Shown: positions 1 to 9,876, numbered from the stretch's first letter. The stretch: DNA of 64,000 nt from an uncultured Lachnospiraceae bacterium (GCA_910585465.1 CAJUEW010000001.1:186001-250000); one strand, 5' to 3'. Notes: generated from the letters alone by a model not told the origin. Numbers and translations are program-made.

Positions 1-555
1 CTGCATAATACTCATTGCTCCTTTGATATCCGAACCATAAGCAATGGCGATCTCCAGAAAATTTCCGATATCCGCCGTAAAATTCGTGTTTGTAATAACG
101 GCCATGTCCATGACGGAGTTGGGAACAATGCAGCTCTCCCCATTATACTGACTGATAATCGTATGCCGTATCGTAATGTCTTTTACAATTCCTTCCGCGA
201 TAATATTGCCGCCCTGGACTACCTTTATTTTATCATTCACGTTGTAAGGCTTTGAAACAGATAAGGAGAAACCGCTGATCACATTGGACAATGCCTGCTG
301 GGCCGCGAAGGTGGCGATTGCCACAATCAAAGAACCGCTCTGGAGCAGGGCCGTGCTTAGATCCTTCGTCACCTCAAACTGCTGGGCAAGGGTGTATATC
401 ATAATAACGGTAATCAATACATTGATCATGCTGTTAAAAAATCTCAGATGCATGGCCTGGTTCTTTTTTGACAGCATTTTAAAAATCAGATTCACCACCT
501 GGCTTAAAAATAATTCAGCAATGATAAATATACCTATTTTTAAGAAACTGCTCAT
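1..555 (-). CDS. Small-conductance mechanosensitive channel (MscS family), partial
   Basis: This is the N-terminal 185 codons of a membrane channel that opens under membrane tension and releases solutes during hypo-osmotic shock. The C-terminus lies beyond the left edge. Seen: hydrophobic segments at about residues 4-24 and 42-58, then the pore-helix-like stretch with small residues (SLIVAIATFAAQQALSNVISG, about residues 74-94), followed by the beta-domain beginning KPYNVNDKI, whose spacing matches the MscS core. The ATG at 555 is preceded by AAGAGAGGAAAGGAT, a good ribosome-binding site. The protein looks like the short MscS form without extra N-terminal helices. No partner gene is visible; the next gene upstream (gltD) is separated by a terminator-like hairpin. 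Confidence 0.85.
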   Translation of the reverse strand, partial: MSSFLKIGIFIIAELFLSQVVNLIFKMLSKKNQAMHLRFFNSMINVLITVIMIYTLAQQFEVTKDLSTALLQSGSLIVAIATFAAQQALSNVISGFSLSVSKPYNVNDKIKVVQGGNIIAEGIVKDITIRHTIISQYNGESCIVPNSVMDMAVITNTNFTADIGNFLEIAIAYGSDIKGAMSIMQ

Positions 556-718
556 ATCCTTTCCTCTCTTCCTTCTCCGGCGGCACTTTTTTCACCGCCC
601 TGAGTGATTCTTTTCTACCATTAATCATAAGTATATGCGCCGCCGGTATAATAATCAACAGAATCATTCCCTTTTATAAACCGTCTCTTCTTCGCCTGCC
701 GCCCAGTCTGCTCCGCAT

Positions 719-783
719 AAAAGCAGGCATCCCGGGACTTATGGATACAGAATATCCGGCTGCCCTCAATGCCTGCTTTTTTT
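719..783. terminator. Bidirectional terminator-like hairpin between gltD and mscS
   Basis: AAAAGCAGGCAT (719-730) is perfectly complementary to ATGCCTGCTTTT (769-780), giving a 12-bp stem with a 38-base loop. On the minus strand it follows the gltD stop and ends in a short U run. On the plus strand it ends in seven T. The loop is long but the position fits an end for the gltBD transcript. Confidence 0.6.
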
Positions 784-798
784 ATAACCTGATATGAT

Positions 799-2283
799 TT
801 ACAGATTTGTATATCCCATCAGCGCTTCATCCACTTCCCTTGCCGCGTCCCGGCCTTCCCGGATAGCGCGCACCACCAGAGACTGTCCCATATGCATATC
901 TCCGGCAGTAAATACATGCGGGATGTTTGTGGCATGTTTTCCGGCTTCGGTAGCCACGTTGGTTCTGTTGTCTGTATTTACGCCGAATGCCTTAGTTACG
1001 TAATCCTGACTTCCCAGAAATCCGGCTGCAATCAGCACCAGCTCCACATCCAGCACAAATTCGCTGCCTTCCACCGGAACCATCGCCATGCGTCCGCTCT
1101 TCTCGTCCTTCCTGCTCTCCAGCTTCACAATCTTTGCCTGTTTCACATTACCGTTTTTGTCTTTTATAAATTCCTGGACCGTAGTCTGATAGATCCGCGG
1201 ATCATGGCCGAATTTGGCAATAGCCTCCTGCTGTCCGTAGTCGGTCTTGCACACTCTGGGCCATACAGGCCACGGATTATTCTCCGCTCTCGTATCCGGA
1301 AGCTTCGGCATCATCTCAAGCTGGGTCACAGATTTACAGCCCAGACGGATGGCGGTTCCCACACAGTCGTTTCCGGTATCTCCTCCGCCGATAACAAGCA
1401 CATTTTTTCCCTCTGCCGGAATAAATTTTTTATCCGCAAAATTGGAGTCTAAAAGGCTCTTTGTGGTTGCCGTCAGAAAATCCACTGCAAAATAAATGCC
1501 TTTTGCATCCCGGCCCGGCACTTTGATATCTCTGGGGTTTGCCGCGCCGCAGCAGAGAATCACCTTGTCATATTCTTTTAAAAGCTGAGCTGCCTTAATG
1601 TCCGCGCCAACATTACAGCCCGTGACAAAGGTAATCCCCTCCTCCTTCATAATATCAACCTTGCGGTCAATGATATGCTTCTCCAGCTTCATATTCGGAA
1701 TGCCGTAGCGGAGCAGCCCTCCTACCCGGTCATTTCTCTCATAGACGGTTACTGAATGGCCCCGGCGGTTCAGCTGGTCGGCCGCCGCCAGGCCGGAAGG
1801 ACCGGAACCTACGACTGCCACCCTTTTGCCTGTGCGCACCTTCGGCGGCCTTGCATGGGCATAGCCCATTTTATATGCATGTTCAATGATCGCCAGCTCG
1901 TTCCCCTTTGTTCCCACCGGATCTCCGTTTAAATTGCAGGTACATGCAGCCTCGCACAGTCCCGGACATACCCGCCCGGTAAATTCCGGGAAATTGCTCG
2001 TCTTGGCCAGCCGGTAATATGCCTCCTCCCAGTTGCCAAGATACAGTAAATCATTCCACTCCGGGACCATATTCTGAAGCGGACAGCCGGACATCATACC
2101 GCCGATCATCTGGCCGGCCTGGCAGAACGGCACTCCGCACGACATACATCTGGCACCCTGCTTTTCCTGCTCTGCCTTCGACAGAGGTGCATGAAATTCA
2201 TGAAAATGTCTGATCCTCTCTAACGGCGCTTCTGCTTTCGCGTCCCTGCGTTCATAATCTAAAAAGCCTGTTGGTTTTCCCAT
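799..2283 (-). CDS. gltD: Glutamate synthase small subunit (GltD)
   Basis: GltD is the beta subunit of glutamate synthase (GOGAT). It passes electrons from NADPH through FAD and 4Fe-4S clusters to the GltB subunit for conversion of 2-oxoglutarate plus glutamine to two glutamate. Seen: an N-terminal Cys-rich region (CMSCGVPFC near residue 46 and CPGLCEAACTCN near residue 107) that supplies Fe-S ligands, an FAD-binding GSGPSGLAAADQL near residue 157, and a second dinucleotide fold GGGDTGND near residue 298. The 494-residue length is normal. It starts 12 bp after gltB, so the two genes form an operon in the order gltB-gltD. Related Fe-S flavoproteins share this fold, but adjacency to gltB settles the call. 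Confidence 0.96.
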   Translation of the reverse strand: MGKPTGFLDYERRDAKAEAPLERIRHFHEFHAPLSKAEQEKQGARCMSCGVPFCQAGQMIGGMMSGCPLQNMVPEWNDLLYLGNWEEAYYRLAKTSNFPEFTGRVCPGLCEAACTCNLNGDPVGTKGNELAIIEHAYKMGYAHARPPKVRTGKRVAVVGSGPSGLAAADQLNRRGHSVTVYERNDRVGGLLRYGIPNMKLEKHIIDRKVDIMKEEGITFVTGCNVGADIKAAQLLKEYDKVILCCGAANPRDIKVPGRDAKGIYFAVDFLTATTKSLLDSNFADKKFIPAEGKNVLVIGGGDTGNDCVGTAIRLGCKSVTQLEMMPKLPDTRAENNPWPVWPRVCKTDYGQQEAIAKFGHDPRIYQTTVQEFIKDKNGNVKQAKIVKLESRKDEKSGRMAMVPVEGSEFVLDVELVLIAAGFLGSQDYVTKAFGVNTDNRTNVATEAGKHATNIPHVFTAGDMHMGQSLVVRAIREGRDAAREVDEALMGYTNL

Positions 2284-2295
2284 CGTCTGTTCCTC

Positions 2296-5200
2296 CTATC
2301 CTCTTTTGACAGCATAAAACGCTTCAATCTGTGCCTGCTCTGTATTCATTCCTTTTTCTTCCATCTGAACGATCTTGCTCAGCATCCGTTTATAATCATT
2401 CGGAATAATTTTTTTGAATTTCGGCAGATACTGTTCAAAATTGTCAAGGATTCGCTTTCCTTTTTCAGAATTTGTATAAGCCACATGCTCTTTTATCATA
2501 TCCTTTAATTCCTGAACATCATACTTATTTGTCACTTCCTCCAAAGTCACCATGGATTTATTCACTTTTGTGTACAAATCACGAGCTTCGTCCAATACAT
2601 AAGCGACACCGCCGCTCATGCCCGCCGCAAAATTTTTGCCCACATGGCCCAGTACCGCCACACAGCCTCCGGTCATGTATTCACAGCCATGATCACCGGT
2701 TCCCTCTGCAACCGCACGGACACCGGAGTTACGCACGCAGAAACGTTCTCCTGCCACTCCGCCTATATATGCCTTACCGCTGGTGGCGCCGTAAAATGCC
2801 ACATTGCCGATAATAATATTCTCATCCTTCTTATAAGTCACTCCCTTCGGCGGATAGACAATCAGCTTTCCGCCGGAAAGCCCTTTTCCGAAGTAATCAT
2901 TGGAATCTCCCACCAGTTCCAGGGTCAGCCCCTTCGGCACAAAGGCTCCGAAGCTCTGCCCTCCTGCGCCGGTACATTTAACTGTGAATGTATCCTCCGG
3001 AAGTCCCTCCGGATAACGTTTTGTGATCTCGGAGCCAAAAATTGTGCCAACTGCCCGGTCTGTATTCCCCACATCCACCTCAATGCTTCTCTTCTGTCCC
3101 TTTTCAAGAGCAGCCCTGAACTCTTTCAGGAATATCCTTTCATCAATGGTCTTCTCCAGTTCAAAATTATATACCTGCTTCGGATCAAAGATAACCTTCT
3201 GTCCCCGGCCCGCATATGGGTTATTCAGAATACGGCTTAAGTCAATCGTTGCCGCCCTTCCCTGGCGGTTTTCCTTCACCATCAGAAGATCGGAGCGTCC
3301 CACCAGCTCATCCAATGTCCTCACACCGAGCCTTGCCATATATTCACGCAGATCCTGCGCAATAAATTTCATAAAGTTCACCACATATTCCGGTTTTCCG
3401 CGGAAACGCCTGCGAAGCTCCGGATTCTGGGTAGCCACACCCACCGGACAGGTATCCAGATTGCAGACGCGCATCATCACACATCCCATGGTGACTAACG
3501 GGGCAGTGGCAAAGCCAAACTCCTCCGCTCCCAGCATGGCTGCGATCGCCACATCCCGGCCGCTCATAAGCTTTCCGTCGGTCTCAATACGAACCTTATT
3601 CCGAAGTCCGTTCATTAAAAGCGTCTGATGGGTCTCGGTAAGTCCCAGCTCCCACGGAAGCCCCGCATTATGGATGGAGCTTGCGGGCGCGGCGCCTGTG
3701 CCTCCGTCATAGCCGGAGATCAGGATCACCTGCGCGCCTGCCTTTGCAACGCCTGCCGCCACGGTGCCCACGCCTGCCTCGGATACCAGCTTTACGGAAA
3801 TCCTTGCAGCCGGATTCGCATTTTTCAGATCGTAGATAAGCTGGGCCAGATCCTCGATAGAATAGATATCGTGATGGGGCGGCGGGGAGATCAGACTCAC
3901 GCCCGGAGTGGACAGACGGGTCTTTGCAATCCACGGATATACTTTTCCGCCCGGAAGATGTCCGCCCTCGCCCGGCTTGGCCCCCTGTGCCATCTTAATC
4001 TGAATCTCCTGCGCGCTGACCAGATATCTGGAGGTAACGCCGAAGCGCCCCGAAGCCACCTGTTTGATAGCCGAGCATTTATTCAGCCCGTCCGGTCCGA
4101 TGCTCAGACGTTCAATGCTCTCGCCGCCCTCACCGGTATTGGATTTCCCGTGAATCTGGTTCATGGCAACTGCCAGACATTCATGCGCCTCCTGAGAAAT
4201 AGAGCCGTAGGACATGGCGCCGGTTTTAAAGCGGGTCACAATAGAGTCCACGCTCTCCACCTGCTCAATGGGAATGCCCTTTTTCGGATATTTAAAGTCT
4301 AACAGGGTGCGGATCTGTCCATGGTTGTTTTCCCCGTTAACTAATGCCGTATATTGTTTAAACAGATCGTAATTGCCCTCTCTTGTGGACTGCTGAAGAA
4401 GATGGATCGTTCTTGGATTATACAGATGCTCTTCTCCGGAGCTTCTTTCCTTGTGAAGCCCCAAGCTGTCCAGAGCCGGAGCCGTCTCCAGCCCCAGAGG
4501 ATCAAATGCCGCGGAGTGCAGCGCTTCCACCTGCTCTTCTATTTCCTTCAGGCCAATACCGCCGATACGGCTGACTGTATTGGTAAAATATCTGTCCACA
4601 ACATCCTTGCTGATGCCGATTGCCTCAAATATTTTGGAACCCAGATAGGACTGGATGGTGGAAATCCCCATCTTGGAGGCTGTCTTTACGATGCCGCTGA
4701 TAACTGCATGATTATAATCATCCACAGCCGCATAGTAGTCTTTGTTCAGTATCCCTTTGTCTATCAGCTCCCGAATGCTTTCCTGGGCCAGATAGGGATT
4801 GATCGCGCAGGCACCGTATCCAAGAAGCGTGGCAAAGTGATGCACCTCTCTTGGCTCGCCGGATTCCAGAATAATGGACACAGAGGTTCTTTTCTTTGTT
4901 CTTACCAAATGCTGCTGCAACGCGGAGACAGCCAGCAGGGACGGAATCGCCACATGGTTCTCATCCACTCCCCGGTCAGAAAGAATCAGGATATTCACCC
5001 CGTCCCGGTATGCCCTGTCCGCTTCCACAAACAGTCGGTCAATGGCCCGCTCCAGACTGGTGTTTTTATAGTAGGTAATCGGAAGCGTCTCTACTTTAAA
5101 GCCTTCCTTTTTCATAGTCTTAATCTTTAAAAGATCCGTGTTAGTCAGAATCGGGTTGTTAATTCTCATCACGCAGCAGTTCTCCGGTTTTTCTTCCAGG

Positions 5201-6846
5201 AGATTGCCGTCCTTACCTACATAAATAGCGGTGGAGGTGACAATCTTCTCACGAATCGCATCGATAGGAGGATTCGTCACCTGGGCAAACAACTGCTTAA
5301 AGTAATTAAACAGCGGCTGATGATGGTCGGACAAAGCTGCCAGAGGCACATCAATGCCCATGGCGGAGATCGCCTCGGAACCATTTAAAGCCATATTCAG
5401 GATAGAATTCCGTACATCCTCATAGCTGTATCCAAAGGCCTTCTGAAGCTTCATGCGCTCCTCCGGCATATGCTCTTCGATTCTCTGGTTCGGAATCTTC
5501 AGCTCTGCCAGCGTAATCAGATTGTGATCCAGCCATTCGCCGTAGGGCTGACGCTCCGCATAGGTCTCTTTTAATTCGTCATCGTCAATGACTCTTCCCT
5601 GCTTTGTATCCACCAGAAGCATTTTCCCAGGATGAAGGCGCTCCTTTACCACGATCCGGGACGGCTCGATATCCAGCACTCCTACCTCGGAGGACAGGAT
5701 AAGCTCATGATCTGTGGTCACATAATATCTGGAAGGACGAAGTCCGTTGCGGTCCAGCACAGCTCCCATCACATCCCCGTCGGTAAACAGAATGGAAGCC
5801 GGGCCGTCCCACGGCTCCATCATAGTTGCGTAGTACTGATAGAAATCCTTCTTCTTCTGGGACATGGTGCGGTTATTCACCCACGGCTCCGGAATCAGAA
5901 TCATAACTGCCAGCGCCAGATCCATGCCGCTCATGACCAGAAATTCCAGTGTATTGTCAAGCATGGCAGAGTCAGAACCAGAAGCACTGATCACCGGAAG
6001 CACCTTATGGAACTCACCCTTAAGATGTTCGGATTCCACGGTCTCCTCCCGGGCCAGCATTTTGTCGGCGTTCCCTTTAATCGTATTGATCTCTCCGTTA
6101 TGTACAAGAAAACGGTACGGATGGGCGCGCTCCCAGCTGGGCATCGTATTGGTGGAAAAACGGGAATGCACCAGCGCGATGGCGCTCTCGTAATCCGGAC
6201 TCTGAAGATCGAGAAAGAAGGAACGGAGCTGCCCTACCAGAAACATTCCTTTATAAATCAAGGTTCTGCTGGAACAGGATACCACATAGCTGTTATCATT
6301 GGACTGCTCAAAAATACGTCTGGCAATATAAAGCTTACGGTCAAAATCCAGTCCGCGCTTCACATCCTCCGGCTTCTCAATAAAAGCCTGCATAATGCTG
6401 GGCATTTTCTCCAGCGCCTTGGAGCCGAGCACCTTCGGATTCGTACTCACCTGTCTCCATCCAAGAAACCTCATGCCCTCCTTTTCCACGATAATCTCAA
6501 ACATCTTCTTTGCCTGATTGCGCTTCAGCTCATCCTGCGGCAGGAAGAACATACCGATGCCGTAGTCCCTCTCTCCTCCCAGCTCCATGCCGAGAGCCCT
6601 GCATTCCCGGGAGAAAAATCTGTGGGAAATCTGAACCATAATTCCGACGCCGTCGCCGGTTTTCCCTTCCGCGTCCTTCCCTGCACGGTGCTCCAGGTTT
6701 TCTACGATGCTTAATGCATCCTCCACGGTTTTATGGGTTTTAATGCCTTTAATATTGACGACGGCCCCGATTCCGCAGTTATCATGTTCAAAGCTTGGAT
6801 CATACATTCCTTCAGCCTGATATTCTGTCCTTATCTGTTCGTTCAT
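2296..6846 (-). CDS. gltB: Glutamate synthase large subunit (GltB)
   Basis: GltB is the alpha subunit of GOGAT. Its N-terminal glutaminase domain releases ammonia, which is channelled to the FMN/3Fe-4S synthase domain to aminate 2-oxoglutarate. Seen: the nucleophile Cys24 in the context DNCGIGAV, preceded by a short propeptide that is normally removed; the FMN-binding region with GAMSYGSIS and GKSNTGEGGE; the 3Fe-4S motif CVMMRVCNLDTC near residue 1119; and the C-terminal beta-helix (GXGXG) domain. The 1516-residue length is usual. It is the first gene of gltB-gltD. A promoter-like pair and a palindrome lie about 50-110 bp upstream, which suggests nitrogen- or metabolite-responsive control; no regulator gene is adjacent. 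Confidence 0.97.
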   Translation of the reverse strand: MNEQIRTEYQAEGMYDPSFEHDNCGIGAVVNIKGIKTHKTVEDALSIVENLEHRAGKDAEGKTGDGVGIMVQISHRFFSRECRALGMELGGERDYGIGMFFLPQDELKRNQAKKMFEIIVEKEGMRFLGWRQVSTNPKVLGSKALEKMPSIMQAFIEKPEDVKRGLDFDRKLYIARRIFEQSNDNSYVVSCSSRTLIYKGMFLVGQLRSFFLDLQSPDYESAIALVHSRFSTNTMPSWERAHPYRFLVHNGEINTIKGNADKMLAREETVESEHLKGEFHKVLPVISASGSDSAMLDNTLEFLVMSGMDLALAVMILIPEPWVNNRTMSQKKKDFYQYYATMMEPWDGPASILFTDGDVMGAVLDRNGLRPSRYYVTTDHELILSSEVGVLDIEPSRIVVKERLHPGKMLLVDTKQGRVIDDDELKETYAERQPYGEWLDHNLITLAELKIPNQRIEEHMPEERMKLQKAFGYSYEDVRNSILNMALNGSEAISAMGIDVPLAALSDHHQPLFNYFKQLFAQVTNPPIDAIREKIVTSTAIYVGKDGNLLEEKPENCCVMRINNPILTNTDLLKIKTMKKEGFKVETLPITYYKNTSLERAIDRLFVEADRAYRDGVNILILSDRGVDENHVAIPSLLAVSALQQHLVRTKKRTSVSIILESGEPREVHHFATLLGYGACAINPYLAQESIRELIDKGILNKDYYAAVDDYNHAVISGIVKTASKMGISTIQSYLGSKIFEAIGISKDVVDRYFTNTVSRIGGIGLKEIEEQVEALHSAAFDPLGLETAPALDSLGLHKERSSGEEHLYNPRTIHLLQQSTREGNYDLFKQYTALVNGENNHGQIRTLLDFKYPKKGIPIEQVESVDSIVTRFKTGAMSYGSISQEAHECLAVAMNQIHGKSNTGEGGESIERLSIGPDGLNKCSAIKQVASGRFGVTSRYLVSAQEIQIKMAQGAKPGEGGHLPGGKVYPWIAKTRLSTPGVSLISPPPHHDIYSIEDLAQLIYDLKNANPAARISVKLVSEAGVGTVAAGVAKAGAQVILISGYDGGTGAAPASSIHNAGLPWELGLTETHQTLLMNGLRNKVRIETDGKLMSGRDVAIAAMLGAEEFGFATAPLVTMGCVMMRVCNLDTCPVGVATQNPELRRRFRGKPEYVVNFMKFIAQDLREYMARLGVRTLDELVGRSDLLMVKENRQGRAATIDLSRILNNPYAGRGQKVIFDPKQVYNFELEKTIDERIFLKEFRAALEKGQKRSIEVDVGNTDRAVGTIFGSEITKRYPEGLPEDTFTVKCTGAGGQSFGAFVPKGLTLELVGDSNDYFGKGLSGGKLIVYPPKGVTYKKDENIIIGNVAFYGATSGKAYIGGVAGERFCVRNSGVRAVAEGTGDHGCEYMTGGCVAVLGHVGKNFAAGMSGGVAYVLDEARDLYTKVNKSMVTLEEVTNKYDVQELKDMIKEHVAYTNSEKGKRILDNFEQYLPKFKKIIPNDYKRMLSKIVQMEEKGMNTEQAQIEAFYAVKRG

Positions 6847-6892
6847 AAACTGTACCCCTTCCTGGTGTCTATGGTATTTTTATGTTGGGAAC

Positions 6893-6921
6893 AGTTTACA
6901 CCTATTTATTTCCTCTGTAAA
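6893..6921 (-). promoter_or_regulatory. Probable gltBD promoter
   Basis: On the minus strand TTTACA (6916-6921) and TAAACT (6893-6898) are separated by exactly 17 bp and lie about 50 bp upstream of the gltB start. The -35 matches 5 of 6 consensus positions and the -10 matches 4 of 6. Confidence 0.55.
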
Positions 6922-6942
6922 TCCCTGAATTATTCATTATTG

Positions 6943-6959
6943 TCTGATTATCAGATAAT
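6943..6959. promoter_or_regulatory. Nested palindromes upstream of gltBD, candidate operator
   Basis: Two overlapping perfect palindromes share the same bases: TCTGAT-T-ATCAGA (6943-6955) and ATTATC-A-GATAAT (6947-6959). They are centred about 60-65 bp upstream of the predicted transcription start, the usual place for a LysR-type activator site, and a T-N11-A pattern is present. No regulator gene is near, so the protein that binds is unknown. Confidence 0.4.
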
Positions 6960-7038
6960 AATATTATTTAAAATAAATTATACGGAAATTATATATTTTT
7001 TTACTTAAATAAATAATTAATACAAACAATTTAAGCAT

Positions 7039-7097
7039 AAAAAAGTCCTGCCTTCCAGAAAAAACATAAATTTTTTAGTCTGAAAAACAGGATTTTC
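7039..7097 (-). terminator. Terminator after the argS-CPBP unit
   Basis: On the minus strand GAAAATCCTG pairs with CAGGACTTTT (nine pairs including one G-U) just after the CPBP stop, and the 3' arm runs into a six-T tract. The loop contains further A/T pairing. Confidence 0.65.
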
Positions 7098-7098
7098 T

Positions 7099-7956
7099 TT
7101 AATTTATTTCATTTTTCATACAATTCAAAGTCCGGAAAGCATAGATAAAACAGATGCCGCAGAGCACGGTGGTTGCCATGTATCCTGCATAGGTACCGGC
7201 TATTGCGCGCAGTCCATGGCTTTCCGACAGCATAATCACAAACAGGTTGGCAGACATATGCGCTGCGATGGGAATCAGGATCGTGCCAAACCGCTCCTTC
7301 AGCCAGGCAAAAAACATCCCCAGAAGAAATGCATATACCCCCTGTACTATATTTCCATGGGAAATTCCGAAGATCAACGCGCTCCAGAAGATCGCCGCTC
7401 CGGCCTGCATCATATCTCTCAGCCTCTGATAGAGCAGGCCTCTCATCAGCAGTTCCTCCACGGCCGCTGCTCCGAATCCCGCCCCTAAAAACTCCATCCA
7501 GATACTGCCCGCATACAGTGCTTCACTTGTCTCCTCATAGCCCTCAGACCATTCTATCAAAGGAGTTAATGCAATCAGGTTGTTGCAGAGCAGCGCCAGT
7601 GCCGCACTCCCCAAAATTCCCCATAAGAGCGCTCTAAGATTTACTACAAGCTGGATGCCCTTCTCAGGAAGCTGTCCTCTCTTCCGCAGATCCCGGTAAT
7701 ACATCCACCCGAAAATCGGGATACATACAACGGCAGTAATCAAAACCATCTCCATCGTCTGAACGAGAAACTCCTGAAACACATATTCCAGAATTCCATC
7801 CTCTCCAATGGAGGACTCCATTACCGCAAACCCCGCCTGCAGCAGAATTTTCTGCATCATAACAGCAGAAACTCCGATGGACAGGAGATAGTACAGGATC
7901 AGAGGATTTACGGCATGCCAAAGATTTCCAACTGAAATCTTATTTTTACTTTTCAT
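7099..7956 (-). CDS. CPBP family intramembrane metalloprotease
   Basis: This is a membrane protein of the CPBP (CAAX protease/bacteriocin-processing) family, which cleaves within the membrane. Members take part in peptide pheromone or bacteriocin processing and self-immunity, but the substrate here is unknown. Seen: about eight hydrophobic segments and the three family motifs, EELLMR (about 167-172), FGISH (about 196-200) and HMSAN further on, which supply the Glu/His catalytic or metal-binding residues. I chose the ATG at 7956, two bases before the end of argS, because GGAGAGA lies at the right distance; a TTG at 7980 would extend it by eight residues inside argS. It is coupled to argS and followed by a terminator. 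Confidence 0.88.
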   Translation of the reverse strand: MKSKNKISVGNLWHAVNPLILYYLLSIGVSAVMMQKILLQAGFAVMESSIGEDGILEYVFQEFLVQTMEMVLITAVVCIPIFGWMYYRDLRKRGQLPEKGIQLVVNLRALLWGILGSAALALLCNNLIALTPLIEWSEGYEETSEALYAGSIWMEFLGAGFGAAAVEELLMRGLLYQRLRDMMQAGAAIFWSALIFGISHGNIVQGVYAFLLGMFFAWLKERFGTILIPIAAHMSANLFVIMLSESHGLRAIAGTYAGYMATTVLCGICFIYAFRTLNCMKNEIN

Positions 7957-7957
7957 T

Positions 7958-9727
7958 TTACATTCTCTCCGGCGCTTCAAAGCCCAGCATATCGATACAG
8001 GTTTCCAGCGTATTTCTGGTCAGCAGCAAAAGCTGAATCCGGCTGTCCTGCAGCCCTTCGTCCTCTGCTCCTAGTATTTTTGTTTCATGGTAAAATTTAT
8101 TGAACGCATTGGCAAGGTCATAAATATAGGCGCAGACCTTGTGCGGCGCTGCTTCCTCAAATGCATTTTCCATCACCGCATTAAACTTAACCAGCTCCAG
8201 CATCAGTGCTTTTTCGCTTTCCCCCCTGTACAGGCCGATCCCCGCATCCGGAGGAAGCTTTTTTCCCATCTCTTCGTATTTCTTCAGAATAGATTTAATC
8301 CGAACGATCGTATACAGAATATACGGGCCGGTATTTCCTTCTGAGGAAGTGAAGCGATCCGCGTCAAACACATAGTCCTTGGAAGCCTGATTGGACAAAT
8401 CTCCGTACTTCAATGCCGCCAGTCCTACCAGCTCAGCGATCTCCTCTGCCTGCTCCCTGTCCATAGGACGGCTCTCCTGAATTTTTTCCAGCATCTTTTC
8501 ATTGATACTCTGAATCAGATATTCCAGACGCATAATGCCGCCCTCCCGGGTCTTAAACGGCTTGCCGTCCTTTCCGTTCATAGTCCCGAAGCCCAGAAAC
8601 TTAAGCTTTGTATCCTCACCCACCAGACCGCATTTTCTTGCGCAGCGGAATACCTGGATAAAATGCAGCTCCTGGCGCTTATCCACCACATAAATGATTT
8701 CGTCCGGATGATAGAGCTTCATACGCTCCACAATGGTGGCCAGATCTGTGGTTGTATAAAGAGAGGCCCCATCGGATTTTAAAAGCATACACGGAGGAAT
8801 CTCCTTTGTATCTGTCTCCTCACTTACATCCACCACCAGAGCGCCTTCACTCATATGCGCGCAGCCCTTTTCCTCCATCTCTTTTACCATATCCGGGATG
8901 TAAGGCTGAGCATCGGATTCTCCTTTCCATAAATCAAACTCCACGTTCAGGTTCACATAGTTTTTCTTCAGATCCGTCACGGACACATTCAGAATATGCC
9001 CAAGCAGCGCCTGATATCCCTTACGGCCGTGCTGCAGTTCATAGGTAGCCTCCATGGCTGCTTCCTTATAGGCTGTATCCTCTTTGCTCCTGGCACTGGC
9101 CGTAGGATAGATTTCCTCCAGCTCAGCGATTGTAAAAGGAGCCTCCTTTGGATATTCTCCCGTATAGCCTTCATCAAAATAAGCAAGCTCCGGCTTTCTT
9201 TCCTTAAGCTCCGTAATAATCAGTCCCATCTGCAGGCCCCAGTCTCCCAGATGCACGTCTCCGATTACCTTATGGCCTGCAAACCGGCTGATCCGTTTTA
9301 CACTTTCACCGATAATGGCAGAACGAAGGTGTCCCACATGCAGGGGCTTGGCCACATTCGGCCCTCCATAGTCAATAATAATTGTCTTTGGATTTTTTGC
9401 CTTCTCAAAGCCCAGGCGCTCATCTTTATGCATATCGTTTAAGTAAGCGCTTAAAAAGTCTGCACTGACCTTTATATTGATAAAGCCTGGTTTCACTGCC
9501 TGTACATCCTCAAAAAGCTTTGAGCCTCCCAGCTCCTTTGCAACTGCATCTGCAATCATAATCGGCGCCGTATGGTATTCCTTGGCTGCCGCCATAGCGC
9601 CGTTGCACTGGTACTCGCATAAATCCGGACGGTTGGACAAGGTGACGCGGGCATACTTTTCAGAATAACCGGCTGCCCCAAAGGCTTTCACTGTTTCCTC
9701 AGTGATTAAGTCCAGTATTTTTTTCAT
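7958..9727 (-). CDS. argS: Arginyl-tRNA synthetase
   Basis: ArgRS attaches arginine to tRNA-Arg in the cytoplasm. Seen: the N-terminal tRNA D-loop recognition (Arg_tRNA_synt_N) region at about 1-85, the class I HIGH-type signature PLHVGHLRS near residues 128-136 preceded by GGPNVAK, and a C-terminal anticodon-binding DALR domain ending LETCIDMLGFEAPERM. A canonical KMSKS is absent, as is common in ArgRS. I chose the ATG at 9727, giving 589 residues, because AAAGGAGG lies upstream; an ATG at 9751 overlaps that ribosome-binding site. No arginine T-box was recognised upstream. CPBP protease follows within the same transcript. Confidence 0.96.
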   Translation of the reverse strand: MKKILDLITEETVKAFGAAGYSEKYARVTLSNRPDLCEYQCNGAMAAAKEYHTAPIMIADAVAKELGGSKLFEDVQAVKPGFINIKVSADFLSAYLNDMHKDERLGFEKAKNPKTIIIDYGGPNVAKPLHVGHLRSAIIGESVKRISRFAGHKVIGDVHLGDWGLQMGLIITELKERKPELAYFDEGYTGEYPKEAPFTIAELEEIYPTASARSKEDTAYKEAAMEATYELQHGRKGYQALLGHILNVSVTDLKKNYVNLNVEFDLWKGESDAQPYIPDMVKEMEEKGCAHMSEGALVVDVSEETDTKEIPPCMLLKSDGASLYTTTDLATIVERMKLYHPDEIIYVVDKRQELHFIQVFRCARKCGLVGEDTKLKFLGFGTMNGKDGKPFKTREGGIMRLEYLIQSINEKMLEKIQESRPMDREQAEEIAELVGLAALKYGDLSNQASKDYVFDADRFTSSEGNTGPYILYTIVRIKSILKKYEEMGKKLPPDAGIGLYRGESEKALMLELVKFNAVMENAFEEAAPHKVCAYIYDLANAFNKFYHETKILGAEDEGLQDSRIQLLLLTRNTLETCIDMLGFEAPERM

Positions 9728-9817
9728 CGGTTGCTTTTCCTCCTTTATCATCTATTTCTTCAATCATTACAGTTATCAATACATGTTTTTCAGACACGGT
9801 TTTGTACACGTTTTCAA

Positions 9818-9832
9818 CCCGCTTTTTGCGGG
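9818..9832 (-). terminator. Weak hairpin between the TRIC gene and argS
   Basis: On the minus strand CCCGC-AAAAA-GCGGG is followed by only two T, so it may be a weak terminator or a 5' leader structure of argS rather than a strong stop. Confidence 0.3.
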
Positions 9833-9876
9833 GCGCCCTTTGACCTTCATAGATTACACTTTGCGAAAACTCAGGC

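Noticed and set aside
5632..6714. Long plus-strand reading frame opposite gltB (360 codons)
   Set aside because: It lies wholly inside gltB, has no ribosome site and no family features; codon pattern explains it as antisense shadow.
7957..7980. N-terminal extension of the CPBP protease from TTG 7980
   Set aside because: It lies inside argS and has no ribosome site; ATG 7956 has GGAGAGA in place.
9728..9876. Possible arginine T-box before argS
   Set aside because: No TGGNACC-type T-box sequence or specifier stem was found, only a short hairpin.
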